From JANWWM01 sp046719715 (GTDB lineage Bacteria > Bacteroidota > Chlorobiia > Chlorobiales > Thermochlorobacteraceae), in the NCBI GenBank assembly GCA_046719715.1, contig JBDNCJ010000007.1, forward strand, positions 7,497 through 71,496: 64,000 nt of DNA, written 5' to 3'. The translations under genes and the position numbers were made by a program. The notes under the pieces were generated by a model that was given only the letters and a program-made list of their open reading frames with translations, made no database searches and was not told the DNA's origin. Of the stretch, positions 7,451 through 16,165 are shown one piece after another. Within the stretch, counting starts at the first letter, position 1. Every line of letters starts with the position of its first letter.

Positions 7451-9694
7451 TCAGGGCGACGCATTGACGGTTTCATCGTCCAAAATGCGACGAGTCGTTT
7501 GAAGAAGTGTTTCGCCCGTAAATGGCTTGGTGATAAACGCGCCTGCTTGAACGCCCGCCATCTTCATCAATTTTTCTTTATCCATCAAGCCGCTCATGGC
7601 AACGACTTTCACATTGGGCTGAACGGCGCGAAGCGAGCGAATGAGGCTTGCCCCGTCCATTTTGGGCATCACCATGTCGGTGAGCACTAAGCGAATGTCG
7701 CGATAATGCTCTGTGAAAAGCGCAAGAGCCTCTTCGCCGTTCTTTGCTAAAAGCGTCGTGTAGCCATCGTTCTGGAGCAGTTCTGCGGCAACTTCGCCGA
7801 CCGCCTCGTCGTCGTCGACGACTAAAATCGCCTCGCCTTTTCCTTTGCCCGCACCAAGCCCAACAAACGAAGAGCCGCCCGTTGAAACCGTTCCGACGCT
7901 TGCCGGCAAGTAAAGTTTGAACGACGTGCCGACACTCTCTGTGCTGTCAATCTCCACAAATCCTTTATGAGCGCGAATAATCGAAAGCACGGTGGAAAGA
8001 CCCAGCCCCGTACCTTTGCCTTCGGGCTTCGTGGTGAAAAAGGGGTCAAAAATTTTATCGAGATGTTCTTGCGGAATGCCCGTGCCTGTATCGCTGACGG
8101 TGAGCAGAAGAAAGTTGCCCGGTGTGGCGTCAATGTTGGTGCGGGCATCGGCGGCGCTGACGGAAACGGGCGCGAGCGAAATCGTAATCTTGCCGCCATT
8201 CGGCATCGCGTCGCGTGCATTGACGACGAGATTGAGCAAGACTTGATGCAACTGCGTGCTGTCGCCCATAATCAGCGAGAGATTGCGTTCAACTGAAACA
8301 ACGACGGAGATGTTTTTGGGAAAAGTCTGCTCGATAAGATTGGCAATATCTTTAATGACCTGCCGCAAATCAAGAACGGACATTTCGCCTTCCTGACCGC
8401 GAGCGAAGAGAAGAATTTGCTCCATCAAGGCTTTTCCGCGATGCGCACTGCTCTCGAGCATGGAAATGCGTTTTCGGCTTTTTTCGTCGTTGAGTTGCTG
8501 TTTGAGCATTTCAAGCGACGCCATAATTGGCGTGAGCACGTTGTTCATATCATGCGCAATGCCGCTGGCAATCATGCCGATGTTCTCAACGCGCTGGTTG
8601 CGGAAGAGCTGGGCTTCAAGTTGCTTTTTCTCGGTAATGTCGGTATTAACAATTAGAACTTTTCGAGGCTGATTGCCGATGGAATCAAGCAATGTGCGGC
8701 GGCTTTGAACAATCACTTTTTTGCCTTCGCGCGTCCGCTGATGCAATTCGCCCGACCATTCCCCCGTCTCAAACACTTTGGCTTGCGCCTCGAAATGATG
8801 TTTGAATTCCTTGTTGTCGAAAAGCAAATCGGCTTTGCGGTTACCGAGTGCGTCTTCTCGCTTCCAGCCGTAGAGGCGTTCGGCGCCGTTGTTCCAAAAA
8901 AGAATGATGTCGTTTTCATCGACAACGATGATGGCGTCGTGGGTAACTTCCAAGAGTTTGGCTTGCTCGCGGAGCTGCTCTTCCATCAATTTGCGTTGCG
9001 AAATATCCACGCCAACGAAGACCGCCGCGCTGTTGTCAAAATACTTGTGCCCGAAGAGCAATGTAACGAGGCTTTTTTCATCAATGTTGATGCGATACTC
9101 GGCGGAAATTTGACGCTCGTTTGTTGCAAAAAAAGTTTTCGTGATTTGCTCGAACACGTCGTCGCCGCGAAAGCCGACGCGCTGACCGACTATCTCGCCG
9201 ATTCTCAACCCAAGTAGGTTGGCTAAATGCTGATTGACGCCGAGATACGTGCCATCTCGACTCACCCAAGAAATGTAAGCGGGCACGGCGTCGAGCACGG
9301 CTTGAAGTTGGTCGTCGACAAGATGAAGGTCTCGTCTGGCGTGGTCAAGGTCTTGCTCAATACGCTTTTGGCGTGTGAAGTCGGTAAAAAGGTAGAGCGT
9401 AAGCGGCGGCGAAAGGGAAAGAGACTTTTGAGATAATCGAAGTTGAATTAATTCGGAATGATGAAGGAGCGTTAGGTCGGAGTATGAAAATGGAATAGAT
9501 AAATCGACTTGTTCAGAATAAAGTTTCGGCGCAAGAAGCGCGGAAAATTTTTTCCCGACTGCAAGAGCGGGAGTTACATCAAGCAAGTTGGCGAGTGCGT
9601 CGCTCATTTCTACGACGGTGCCGGTCTCATCAGCGACGCAATAAGCCACTTCAGCCGCTTCCAAAATCAAACTGTTCAAAAGTTGACGCTGCAT
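7451..9694 (-). CDS. Triple-PAS hybrid sensor histidine kinase with C-terminal receiver
   Basis: 747 residues with no signal peptide or membrane segment, so a cytoplasmic sensor. Three PAS-like units are visible (about 8-100, 135-235, 245-355; the second opens DAVPAYISWVSRDG, the third THDAIIVVDENDII). The HisKA box is GIAHDMNNVLTPIMASLEML with His381. The HATPase shows NLVVNARDAMPNGG, DTGTGIP and GKGTGLGLSTV. A receiver with Asp673 (LVLTDMVMPKMDG) forms the end. This is the common layout in which the kinase phosphorylates its own receiver before phosphotransfer. No partner regulator is adjacent. It is divergent from the outer-membrane protein at 9832 and converges with the SDR gene. Confidence 0.93.
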   Translation of the reverse strand: MQRQLLNSLILEAAEVAYCVADETGTVVEMSDALANLLDVTPALAVGKKFSALLAPKLYSEQVDLSIPFSYSDLTLLHHSELIQLRLSQKSLSLSPPLTLYLFTDFTRQKRIEQDLDHARRDLHLVDDQLQAVLDAVPAYISWVSRDGTYLGVNQHLANLLGLRIGEIVGQRVGFRGDDVFEQITKTFFATNERQISAEYRINIDEKSLVTLLFGHKYFDNSAAVFVGVDISQRKLMEEQLREQAKLLEVTHDAIIVVDENDIILFWNNGAERLYGWKREDALGNRKADLLFDNKEFKHHFEAQAKVFETGEWSGELHQRTREGKKVIVQSRRTLLDSIGNQPRKVLIVNTDITEKKQLEAQLFRNQRVENIGMIASGIAHDMNNVLTPIMASLEMLKQQLNDEKSRKRISMLESSAHRGKALMEQILLFARGQEGEMSVLDLRQVIKDIANLIEQTFPKNISVVVSVERNLSLIMGDSTQLHQVLLNLVVNARDAMPNGGKITISLAPVSVSAADARTNIDATPGNFLLLTVSDTGTGIPQEHLDKIFDPFFTTKPEGKGTGLGLSTVLSIIRAHKGFVEIDSTESVGTSFKLYLPASVGTVSTGGSSFVGLGAGKGKGEAILVVDDDEAVGEVAAELLQNDGYTTLLAKNGEEALALFTEHYRDIRLVLTDMVMPKMDGASLIRSLRAVQPNVKVVAMSGLMDKEKLMKMAGVQAGAFITKPFTGETLLQTTRRILDDETVNASP

Positions 9695-9831
9695 AACAGT
9701 TTCTGTATGATTACAAACCTTGTCGCGTGTGTAGTAGGCAACAAAAATTTGAACGGAGGAAAACGGTCTTGTTTTGTTTGAAAGTCAATTTACTATCTTT
9801 TCAGATTCATTAAAACATTTAAATACAAGCA

Positions 9832-10452
9832 ATGTCGCACGTTTATCGATTGTCCGTGATTTTCACGCTGTTCTTTTTCGCCTCTGAACTCAAAGCGCAA
9901 CGCTACGCCTTCGACCAAGGCAGTGTGCGGCTGGGCATTTCACTCAACTACGCCAATTACGGCGGCGAACTCTATCAGCCCAACCTCACTGCACGCATTG
10001 AATCCGACCGCATCACCGAATTTGCGATTCGTCCAAGCCTCGCGTATTTCTTCTTTGAGCATCTTGCAATCGGCGCAGACCTGACTTACACAACAATTAC
10101 ACAAAACGACAAAAACAACATCGTAACGCTTTTTTCGCGAACAGGGTGGAGCGTTGGACCGAGCATTGCCTACTTTTTCGGGGAGCGACAAAGCCCGATT
10201 TTTCCGTTCATCTCGGCGAGTTATTCCTATCAAAGTTTATCGGAGCAAGAGTTTGAGCGCGACATTAACACGCGTGCCACAGGCACAAGCCTACGCGCGT
10301 CGGGCGGAATGGCGATTATGTTCGGCAAACAAGCCTCGCTCAATGTGGAAGCCTTTTATCGAGTGGATACACGAAAGGTTCGGGGCGCATCACAAAGTCG
10401 AAGCGGCAACGTGTTCGGGCTGGAAGTGGGCGCGAGTTTATTCATTTTTTGA
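9832..10452 (+). CDS. Outer-membrane beta-barrel protein
   Basis: 206 residues with a signal peptide (MSHVYRLSVIFTLFFFASELKAQ). The mature part alternates polar and aromatic/hydrophobic residues and ends in LEVGASLFIF, a typical barrel terminus with a final Phe. Segments such as FAIRPSLAYFFFEHLAIGADLTY read as barrel hairpins. It fits the small eight-strand OMP_b-brl type. No enzymatic motif is seen and the role is unknown. The 3' end overlaps the kynA end by 15 bases on the opposite strand, so transcripts collide here unless they terminate inside genes. Confidence 0.8.
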   Translation: MSHVYRLSVIFTLFFFASELKAQRYAFDQGSVRLGISLNYANYGGELYQPNLTARIESDRITEFAIRPSLAYFFFEHLAIGADLTYTTITQNDKNNIVTLFSRTGWSVGPSIAYFFGERQSPIFPFISASYSYQSLSEQEFERDINTRATGTSLRASGGMAIMFGKQASLNVEAFYRVDTRKVRGASQSRSGNVFGLEVGASLFIF

Positions 10453-11538
10453 TTGAGAGCCGTAGTAGAATCCTAATTCGCGCTCAATTTCCGAAGGCAG
10501 AAGGGGCAGGGAAGAGCGTGGAATGAGAAAGGTCGAGAGGTTGAAGAAGTCTAAAAAAACCCGATGCGCGTCGACGGTACTTTTGAGGTAGGCGTGTCCC
10601 GATGAGCCGCCCGTTCCGATTTTCGTGCCAATCATACGCTGAACCATAATCGAGTGCCGGTATCGCCAAGTAGCGAGGAGTTCATCAATGTCGACGAGTG
10701 CGGTCAGAAAGCGGAACGGCAAATGAAGAATCGGCTGGTCGCGATAGAGCATAATGAGCAAAGCGGCTTTGAAGGCAGTGTAGGAAAGTCGCCGTGCGCC
10801 GGTGCGCACAAGCGCATTATGTTTTTCTTCGCTGAAAAGTGCTTCGAAATTTTCAATCGTCCGCGAAAGTTGCCCAAGTTCGCGAGATTTTTCCTCGCTG
10901 GTAAGCGTGGGGTTTTGCTCAATCGTTTGGCGGTCGTGCTCGAGCATGGTCTCAACGGCGTTCTTGTAACTCTCCCAAAAGTCAAAATCGCCAAAGTTCA
11001 AAAACGGCGTGCGTTCAAGCCACTTCTCGATGAGGTCAAAGAGCGACGGCTCTTGTTCGGATTGCAGGGCGAGGTGCTGATGCGCGTCGGAAAGGCGTTT
11101 CTCGTAAGAGGTATTGTTGAAGTCAAGCCGCGACTCGCGTTTCAAGCCGAGTTTGCTTTCTATCAAACGAAACTGCACGCTTTGAAAGCCCGAAGCAGGG
11201 GAGAGAAAATCGCGGAACTCCAAAAAATCGAGCGGGGTCATCGTTTCCAAAATTCGAAACTGTTCAATCATCACGGTTTGAATCGTGGCGACGCGCGAAA
11301 GGCGCGAGACGGCGACGCCGATATTTTTTTCATCGACGTAATTCCCCAAAAACATTGCTCGCACGGAATCAATCTCGTGCAAAATTTGCTTAAACCAAAT
11401 TTCAAAAACTTGATGAACCGTGATGAAGAGTAACTCGTCGTGCGCGGGCTGTCCGAATTCCTCGCTACGGGGCGTTTGCGCGGTGAGAATTTTTTCGAGA
11501 TGAAGGTAGTCGGCGTAGTAGGCAGGCGGATACTTCAT
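10438..11538 (-). CDS. kynA: Tryptophan 2,3-dioxygenase
   Basis: This haem enzyme opens the tryptophan indole ring with O2 to N-formylkynurenine. Characteristic segments are HDELLFITVHQVFEIWFKQ near the N-terminus (with the distal-pocket His), FLEFRDFLSPASGFQSVQFR, and RYRHSIMVQRMIGTKIGTGG carrying the proximal haem His and the GTGGSSG loop. The ATG at 11538 gives 366 residues; the longer frame begins with TTG three codons earlier. It lies 5 bases after the gene for a membrane protein of unknown role, so they are likely co-transcribed. No kynurenine formamidase or kynureninase is nearby. Its presence implies access to oxygen. Confidence 0.95.
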   Translation of the reverse strand: MKYPPAYYADYLHLEKILTAQTPRSEEFGQPAHDELLFITVHQVFEIWFKQILHEIDSVRAMFLGNYVDEKNIGVAVSRLSRVATIQTVMIEQFRILETMTPLDFLEFRDFLSPASGFQSVQFRLIESKLGLKRESRLDFNNTSYEKRLSDAHQHLALQSEQEPSLFDLIEKWLERTPFLNFGDFDFWESYKNAVETMLEHDRQTIEQNPTLTSEEKSRELGQLSRTIENFEALFSEEKHNALVRTGARRLSYTAFKAALLIMLYRDQPILHLPFRFLTALVDIDELLATWRYRHSIMVQRMIGTKIGTGGSSGHAYLKSTVDAHRVFLDFFNLSTFLIPRSSLPLLPSEIERELGFYYGSQSKNE

Positions 11539-11543
11539 GAGGC

Positions 11544-12164
11544 TCAAGGCTTAAATTCCCGACGATAAATTTTGACGGGGTCGACATCGAAACGCGGCTC
11601 GAGCTTCTCGCGAAGAATCGCCTCGAAGGCTTCCTTTTGACGATGTTGGACGCGGATAATCACGACGTTCCAAGCGTTGATTTTTCCTTTGGGAAGCGCG
11701 ACTTTGCCGCTGACTCCAGACGGCTTACCGTAGAAAAAGTGATACTCGGTATAAAATCGCTTGGGCTTGATGAAGTAGTCGGTTACATCGTTCCACCGGA
11801 GCAACGATTTTTTCGCTCGGTGAATGTTTTGAACGATACCGTCATCGGTGATGAGGCGTTGCTCCGATGCGCTTGCGCCGACGAACCAAAAGAGGCTTGC
11901 AATCAGGTAAAGCGAAAACTTCATCACCGATTCGCCGTCGCCAATCATAAACCCTATTGCAATGCACGCAACTTGAACGAGACTATAGACGGTTGGAAGA
12001 AGCGGATAGCCGAAAAGTGCGCCGTGCCAAAGGCTGAGACGCACGTGCGAGACGCGCAACCGATTGACTAAGGCAATCATTGCAAAGAGCGGCATCAACA
12101 AGACGACCGCATAAAAAAAGTAACTTTCTATTACGAGAATGATGTTTCTAAATTCGTCGCCCAT
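11544..12164 (-). CDS. Membrane protein of unknown function upstream of kynA
   Basis: 206 residues. Three to four hydrophobic helices lie in the first half (about 8-30, 45-72, 80-98). They are followed by a soluble C-terminal domain of about 95 residues starting at ASEQRLITDDGIVQNIH. That tail, with its pattern of a strand-forming region and WNDVTDYFI, resembles the PH-like domains found behind two-helix membrane modules, but I cannot name a family. It is transcribed with kynA (5-base gap), so a link to tryptophan handling is possible, though operon membership alone is weak evidence. No transport signature is seen. Confidence 0.6.
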   Translation of the reverse strand: MGDEFRNIILVIESYFFYAVVLLMPLFAMIALVNRLRVSHVRLSLWHGALFGYPLLPTVYSLVQVACIAIGFMIGDGESVMKFSLYLIASLFWFVGASASEQRLITDDGIVQNIHRAKKSLLRWNDVTDYFIKPKRFYTEYHFFYGKPSGVSGKVALPKGKINAWNVVIIRVQHRQKEAFEAILREKLEPRFDVDPVKIYRREFKP

Positions 12165-12368
12165 CGTTTTACTACTTCATTTTTGTTCTTCGAAAACTTG
12201 ATTTGAACTATGCCTATTTCGTGAATTTTTTGCGAATTACAAAAGACATTTGTGAAGAGGGAAAAACTTGTGTTGCTATGCTTTCGTGTTATTGCGCTGT
12301 TGAACGCCAATGCAAGTAACAGCGATACGGGGTTATGAACGCACAGCCTTCTAATTCGTTTCAGGGCG

Positions 12369-13343
12369 TCAGGTTTGACGAGCGACGGCGAAATTGATAA
12401 AGAGTTCAAGTGCGGCTTTGCTTGGCGAGGCGGGGAAGGAGGAGAGCGCGTCTAAGGCTTTTTGAACGAACTTTTTGGCGGTTTGCTCCGCGTATTCAAT
12501 GCCGCCATGTTCGGTTGCAAAGTGAATGATTTCTTTGCTGAATAGTGTGCGCTTCTTGTCGCTTTTAAGCAAGGCGATGATTTCTTTGCGCTTTTGCGCA
12601 TCACTGTTTTCGAGTGCGTAAATGAGCGGAAGGGTGATTTTCTTTTCTTTGATGTCGCCGCCGACAGGCTTGCCCGTCTTTGAGCTTTTTCCGAGGTAGT
12701 CGAGAATATCGTCTTGAATTTGAAAGGCAATGCCAATGGCTTCGCCGCAAGCGCGAAGATTTTGTTGAATCGTGGTGTCTGAGGAAGCGGAGGCGGCGCC
12801 GATTTCGCACGAGGTTGAAATGAGCGAGGCGGTTTTATCGGAAATGATTTTGAAGTAAGTGGCTTCGTCGATGTCGAGGCTTCGCGTTTTTTCAATCTGC
12901 AAGAGTTCGCCTTCGCTCATGCGTTTGACGGCGTCGGAGATGATTTCTAGAAAACGGTGGTCTCTGTGTTTGAGGGCGAGAAGCAAGCCGCGCGAAAGCA
13001 GGTAGTCGCCCATGAGCACGGCGACTTTATTTTTCCAGAGCGCGTTGATGGCGGGCAAGCCGCGACGCATATCGGCAGTATCGACGACGTCGTCGTGAAT
13101 GAGCGTTGCGGTGTGCAGAAGTTCAACAAGCGCGGCAGCGCGATAAGTGCTGTCGTTGATGCCTCCGGCAATGTTTGCAGAAAGCAGAACCAGTATCGGG
13201 CGTGCTTGTTTGCCCTTTTGTTGGAGAACATAACCCGCCACTTTATCAATCAGCCCGACCTCCGACGTCATGGCTTCTTTGAACTCCTCGCGGAATCGAG
13301 CTAATTCGGATTCAATCGGGCGGCTAATCTCGTCGAGTTTCAC
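12369..13343 (-). CDS. Long-chain trans-polyprenyl diphosphate synthase
   Basis: This enzyme condenses isopentenyl diphosphate onto an allylic primer to make the long side chain, most likely of menaquinone. Both aspartate-rich motifs are intact: DDVVDTADMRRG (Asp84, 85, 88) and FQIQDDILDYLG (Asp211, 212, 215). GKQARPILVLLSA near residue 45 is also characteristic. At 324 residues it matches IspB/HepT-type synthases. Chain length cannot be read from the sequence. The gene stands alone; 204 bases without a gene separate it from the kynA partner and 78 bases from the oxidoreductase upstream. Confidence 0.92.
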   Translation of the reverse strand: MKLDEISRPIESELARFREEFKEAMTSEVGLIDKVAGYVLQQKGKQARPILVLLSANIAGGINDSTYRAAALVELLHTATLIHDDVVDTADMRRGLPAINALWKNKVAVLMGDYLLSRGLLLALKHRDHRFLEIISDAVKRMSEGELLQIEKTRSLDIDEATYFKIISDKTASLISTSCEIGAASASSDTTIQQNLRACGEAIGIAFQIQDDILDYLGKSSKTGKPVGGDIKEKKITLPLIYALENSDAQKRKEIIALLKSDKKRTLFSKEIIHFATEHGGIEYAEQTAKKFVQKALDALSSFPASPSKAALELFINFAVARQT

Positions 13344-13421
13344 GCGAAAGAGTCAAAAAGAGTTGGCATAAGTATTGCGAAAGGTATTGCAAAGAAGCGT
13401 TCATGGTTCATCGTGAGCGAC

Positions 13422-14456
13422 TTATTTTTTTGAATCACGTTTCACCAAAACTTCTTTACCTGTTTTGGCAGATTTGTAAATCGCATCAACGATGTTCATG
13501 CGCTCGTAGGCTTCTTTTGCCGTTGAGGAAAGCGGATACAATCCTGCAACCGCATCGATAAAGTGCCGAAGTTCGTTGTAGTAAGAGCGTTTGTAGATGT
13601 CTTCGAGCGAGCCGATTTTTTCGGGCGTAACATTCATCAGTTGGTCTCTCATTTTTTTGTGGAATTTGAGCGGATAAACACGCGCAAATCCTTCATTGCC
13701 ATAGACGTTGCAGAAGAGCAAATCGGAATCGACTTCAAAGTTCCAACCGGTATCAATTGTGATGGCTTGACCACTTTTAAGGCGAACTAAAACGGAAGAA
13801 AAGTCTTCGACGCCAGCGGAATTTTCGTCGTGAACGTCGCGCTCGAAGTTGACGGCGGAAACGCTGTGCGCTTCTGGAAAATTGAGAATCCATAAGGCGA
13901 GGTCGAGCACCATAATGCCTAAATCCAAAAATACGCCGCCGCCCGAAACCGACTTTTGCGACTTCCATTGTCTATCAACCGGATTTTTTTTCAGCCAGCC
14001 GCATTTAACGAAAAAGACGTCGCCAATTTCTCCATTCTCGATAAAACTTTTCAGCACCATTGCGTCGGGGCGGAAGCGTTGGTTCATGCCGACCATCATT
14101 TTTACGTCCGACTTATTGAGCACGTCTAAAATTTCTTTGGCTTCTTTGGCAGTGCGGGCAAGCGGCTTTTCAACGAGGCAATGCTTTTTGGCTTTGATTG
14201 CTGCCGTTGCAATTTCTTTGTGCGTGTTCGTCGGTGTGGCGATAATCACCGCGTCAAGCTCAGTCATCGCCAAAAGGTCTTGATAATCTTTGAAAATATG
14301 TTTGATTTTATAGCGTTCGCCTAAAAGTTTCGCGCGCTGAAACTCGGTATCGCACAGGGCAACAAGTTGGGCGTTTTCAAGTTTGGAAAGAATGGGGAGA
14401 TGAATGACCTGTGCGATGTTTCCTAAGCCGATAATGCCGACTTTAATTTTTTCCAT
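13422..14456 (-). CDS. Gfo/Idh/MocA-family NAD(P)-dependent oxidoreductase
   Basis: 344 residues with the N-terminal Rossmann motif VGIIGLGNIAQVIHLPIL and the family mark EKPLART (about residue 97-103), whose Lys is catalytic. The C-terminal part is the expected alpha/beta domain (GGGVFLDLGIMVLDLALW). Members oxidise or reduce sugars and sugar-like compounds; the substrate cannot be told from the sequence. The neighbours (polyprenyl synthase, SET protein) give no hint. Family is secure, function open. Confidence 0.88.
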   Translation of the reverse strand: MEKIKVGIIGLGNIAQVIHLPILSKLENAQLVALCDTEFQRAKLLGERYKIKHIFKDYQDLLAMTELDAVIIATPTNTHKEIATAAIKAKKHCLVEKPLARTAKEAKEILDVLNKSDVKMMVGMNQRFRPDAMVLKSFIENGEIGDVFFVKCGWLKKNPVDRQWKSQKSVSGGGVFLDLGIMVLDLALWILNFPEAHSVSAVNFERDVHDENSAGVEDFSSVLVRLKSGQAITIDTGWNFEVDSDLLFCNVYGNEGFARVYPLKFHKKMRDQLMNVTPEKIGSLEDIYKRSYYNELRHFIDAVAGLYPLSSTAKEAYERMNIVDAIYKSAKTGKEVLVKRDSKK

Positions 14457-14499
14457 TGTCGTAAAAGTGTTGGGTGTGAAAAATGAAGAATGAAGTTAA

Positions 14500-14967
14500 T
14501 CATTCCGAAAGGCTTTGCAAATCGACTCGCCGCCGTGCCGCGCATTGATCTTTTTTACAAGCAGGATTTCGCGAGAAGCAGAGGTCGTATATGTCTTCGT
14601 AATCGTAATCAATCGTGATTTCTTCGCCTATCTGAATTGGGCGCGAGGCAACCAAATAAAGCGACTCGCGGTCTCGGTCTTTGACTTCGGCGTTCGGCTC
14701 GCAACTGTGATTGATATAGCGAATTTTCGCCGTCATCGCCGTGTCGATGTAGGTGTCGTCGTCGTTGTAAAAAATGTAGACGTTTTCTTCCTCGTCTTCG
14801 CGTCGTAAACATTCGTCGGCGTTTATCGTTTCGCCCGCAATAATCATCAACACTTCGCCCGCCTCGCAGGGCTTCGTTGTGAAAATGCCTTTGCCTTGAA
14901 TCGGCGACTCTAAAACGACGATGTAATCAGGATTGTAAAGTTCGGAATCAGGAAGGCGATTAAACAT
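14500..14967 (-). CDS. SET-domain lysine methyltransferase-like protein
   Basis: 155 residues that are almost entirely one SET domain: SPIQGKGIFTTKPCEAGEVL at the start, RYINHSCEPNAEVKDRD (the NHSC pseudoknot and SAM-binding motif) and GEEITIDYDYED near the end. A Cys-containing tail, CFSRNPACKKDQC, resembles a shortened post-SET zinc clip. SET proteins transfer methyl groups from SAM to lysines; bacterial targets are mostly unknown. The ATG at 14967 was chosen because the longer frame (to 15150) would overlap surE and reads as shadow sequence. The gene is divergent from surE, with about 75 bases for both promoters. Confidence 0.85.
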   Translation of the reverse strand: MFNRLPDSELYNPDYIVVLESPIQGKGIFTTKPCEAGEVLMIIAGETINADECLRREDEEENVYIFYNDDDTYIDTAMTAKIRYINHSCEPNAEVKDRDRESLYLVASRPIQIGEEITIDYDYEDIYDLCFSRNPACKKDQCAARRRVDLQSLSE

Positions 14968-15041
14968 TGATGAAATTTTTTTGCGTATCTTTTCATGCAA
15001 AAGTAAATCAACCAACGAACATCTCCATAAACGCAATTCTT

Positions 15042-15857
15042 GTGAAACGAAAACATACGCCTTCTTCCAAAAAGACCGCTCCCGAAAAACGCCGACCCAA
15101 AATTTTAGTGTGCAACGACGATGGCATTGACGCCGAAGGATTAGACGCATTAGCCAAAGCCATGAAAAAAATCGGCGAAGTAACCGTCGTCGCGCCGCTT
15201 ACTCACCAAAGTGGAATGGGACACGCCATGACGCTGGGCAAACCGCTCCGCATCAATAAATGGCACAAGCAAAAAAAATTCTTCGGCTACGCCGTCAACG
15301 GCACACCCGTTGATTGTGTGAAAACTGCCATGACACAAATCTTAAAGCATCAAAAGCCCGACCTCATGGTCAGCGGCATCAACTACGGAAGCAATACGGC
15401 GATTAACGTGCTTTACTCCGGAACGATTGGCGCGGCGATTGAAGCGTCGTTTTTCGGCGTTCCCTCCATTGCCTTCTCGCTCACCACCTACGAAAATGCC
15501 GACTTCACCTATGCGGCAAAGTTCGCTCAAAAACTCGCCAAAGAAGTACTCAAACACGGCTTGCCCGCTGAAACCTTGCTCACGGTCAATATCCCAAACC
15601 TGCTCGAAAAAGAAATCAAAGGCGTGATGATTACTTCGCAAGGAAAATCGAAGTGGGAAGAAGAAATGGTCGAGCGAAACGACACCTACGGACAGCCCTA
15701 CTACTGGCTTCGCGGCGTCATGACGCTCTACGACAACTCGCTCGAAGCCGATGAATACGCCATTCGGCACGGATACGTTTCCATTACGCCCATCTCTTAC
15801 GACCTCACTAACTACCGCTTCATGGAAACCTTGCGCCAATGGAACTTGAAGAAGTGA
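15042..15857 (+). CDS. surE: 5'/3'-nucleotidase SurE
   Basis: SurE dephosphorylates nucleoside monophosphates in the cytoplasm and is linked to stress survival. The metal-binding start ILVCNDDGIDAEGLDAL, the central APLTHQSGMGHAMTL and DLMVSGINYGSNTAINVLYSGTIGAA are diagnostic. The GTG at 15042 was chosen: it gives 271 residues (E. coli 253) with a basic lead of about 20 residues, while the longer frame opens with TTG inside the start of the divergent SET gene. No pcm or rpoS partner is adjacent. Confidence 0.93.
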   Translation: MKRKHTPSSKKTAPEKRRPKILVCNDDGIDAEGLDALAKAMKKIGEVTVVAPLTHQSGMGHAMTLGKPLRINKWHKQKKFFGYAVNGTPVDCVKTAMTQILKHQKPDLMVSGINYGSNTAINVLYSGTIGAAIEASFFGVPSIAFSLTTYENADFTYAAKFAQKLAKEVLKHGLPAETLLTVNIPNLLEKEIKGVMITSQGKSKWEEEMVERNDTYGQPYYWLRGVMTLYDNSLEADEYAIRHGYVSITPISYDLTNYRFMETLRQWNLKK

Positions 15858-15966
15858 AATCTCCGCAAATCCGCGTCCAACCTCTGAGGGCAAGTGCGAA
15901 ATTCAAAAGAAATTCGTATCATTGCCGCTCTAATTTAATCGGTCAGTTTAACCAATCATTTCTGCA

Positions 15967-16080
15967 ATGAACAAGAAAGACAAACAAGTCGCCAAAAAGC
16001 ATCGCAAAGCCATTTCCCGCATGAAAGCCAAGAAGAAAGACGCGATAGCGCAAGCGCAAGGCAAGAAAAAATCAAAGTAG
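15967..16080 (+). CDS. 37-residue highly basic protein
   Basis: The frame from ATG 15967 encodes MNKKDKQVAKKHRKAISRMK followed by a Lys/Ala/Gln-rich tail ending KKKSK. Nearly half the residues are Lys or Arg and none are hydrophobic enough for a membrane. An intrinsic terminator lies 24 bases after the stop, as expected for a short independent transcript. I recall comparable tiny basic proteins in related genomes but cannot name a family. Nucleic-acid or ribosome binding is a reasonable guess from charge alone. Confidence 0.6.
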   Translation: MNKKDKQVAKKHRKAISRMKAKKKDAIAQAQGKKKSK

Positions 16081-16103
16081 TTATTTGATGAATCGTCTTC
16101 CTC

Positions 16104-16128
16104 AACTCTGCCTCGTCGCAGAGTTTTT
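16104..16128 (+). terminator. Intrinsic terminator after the basic mini-protein
   Basis: AACTCTGC (16104-16111) pairs perfectly with GCAGAGTT (16118-16125) across a 6-base loop, and the run of five T (16124-16128) completes it. It ends the surE and/or mini-protein transcript before ppa. Confidence 0.85.
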
Positions 16129-16165
16129 CATTCTCGTTCACCATCACGCTTAATCTCTTTTCACA

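Noticed and set aside
9769..9801. Weak promoter-like boxes before the outer-membrane protein gene
   Set aside because: Neither a good sigma-70 nor a correctly spaced TTTG/TAnnTTTG match.
12131..12409. Open frame on the minus strand between the kynA partner and the polyprenyl synthase gene
   Set aside because: It overlaps both neighbours, has a poor start and reads as random, so the 204-base gap was left without a gene.
15042..15150. Upstream extension of the SET gene into surE
   Set aside because: The longer frame has no SET-related sequence and the ATG at 14967 fits the domain start.
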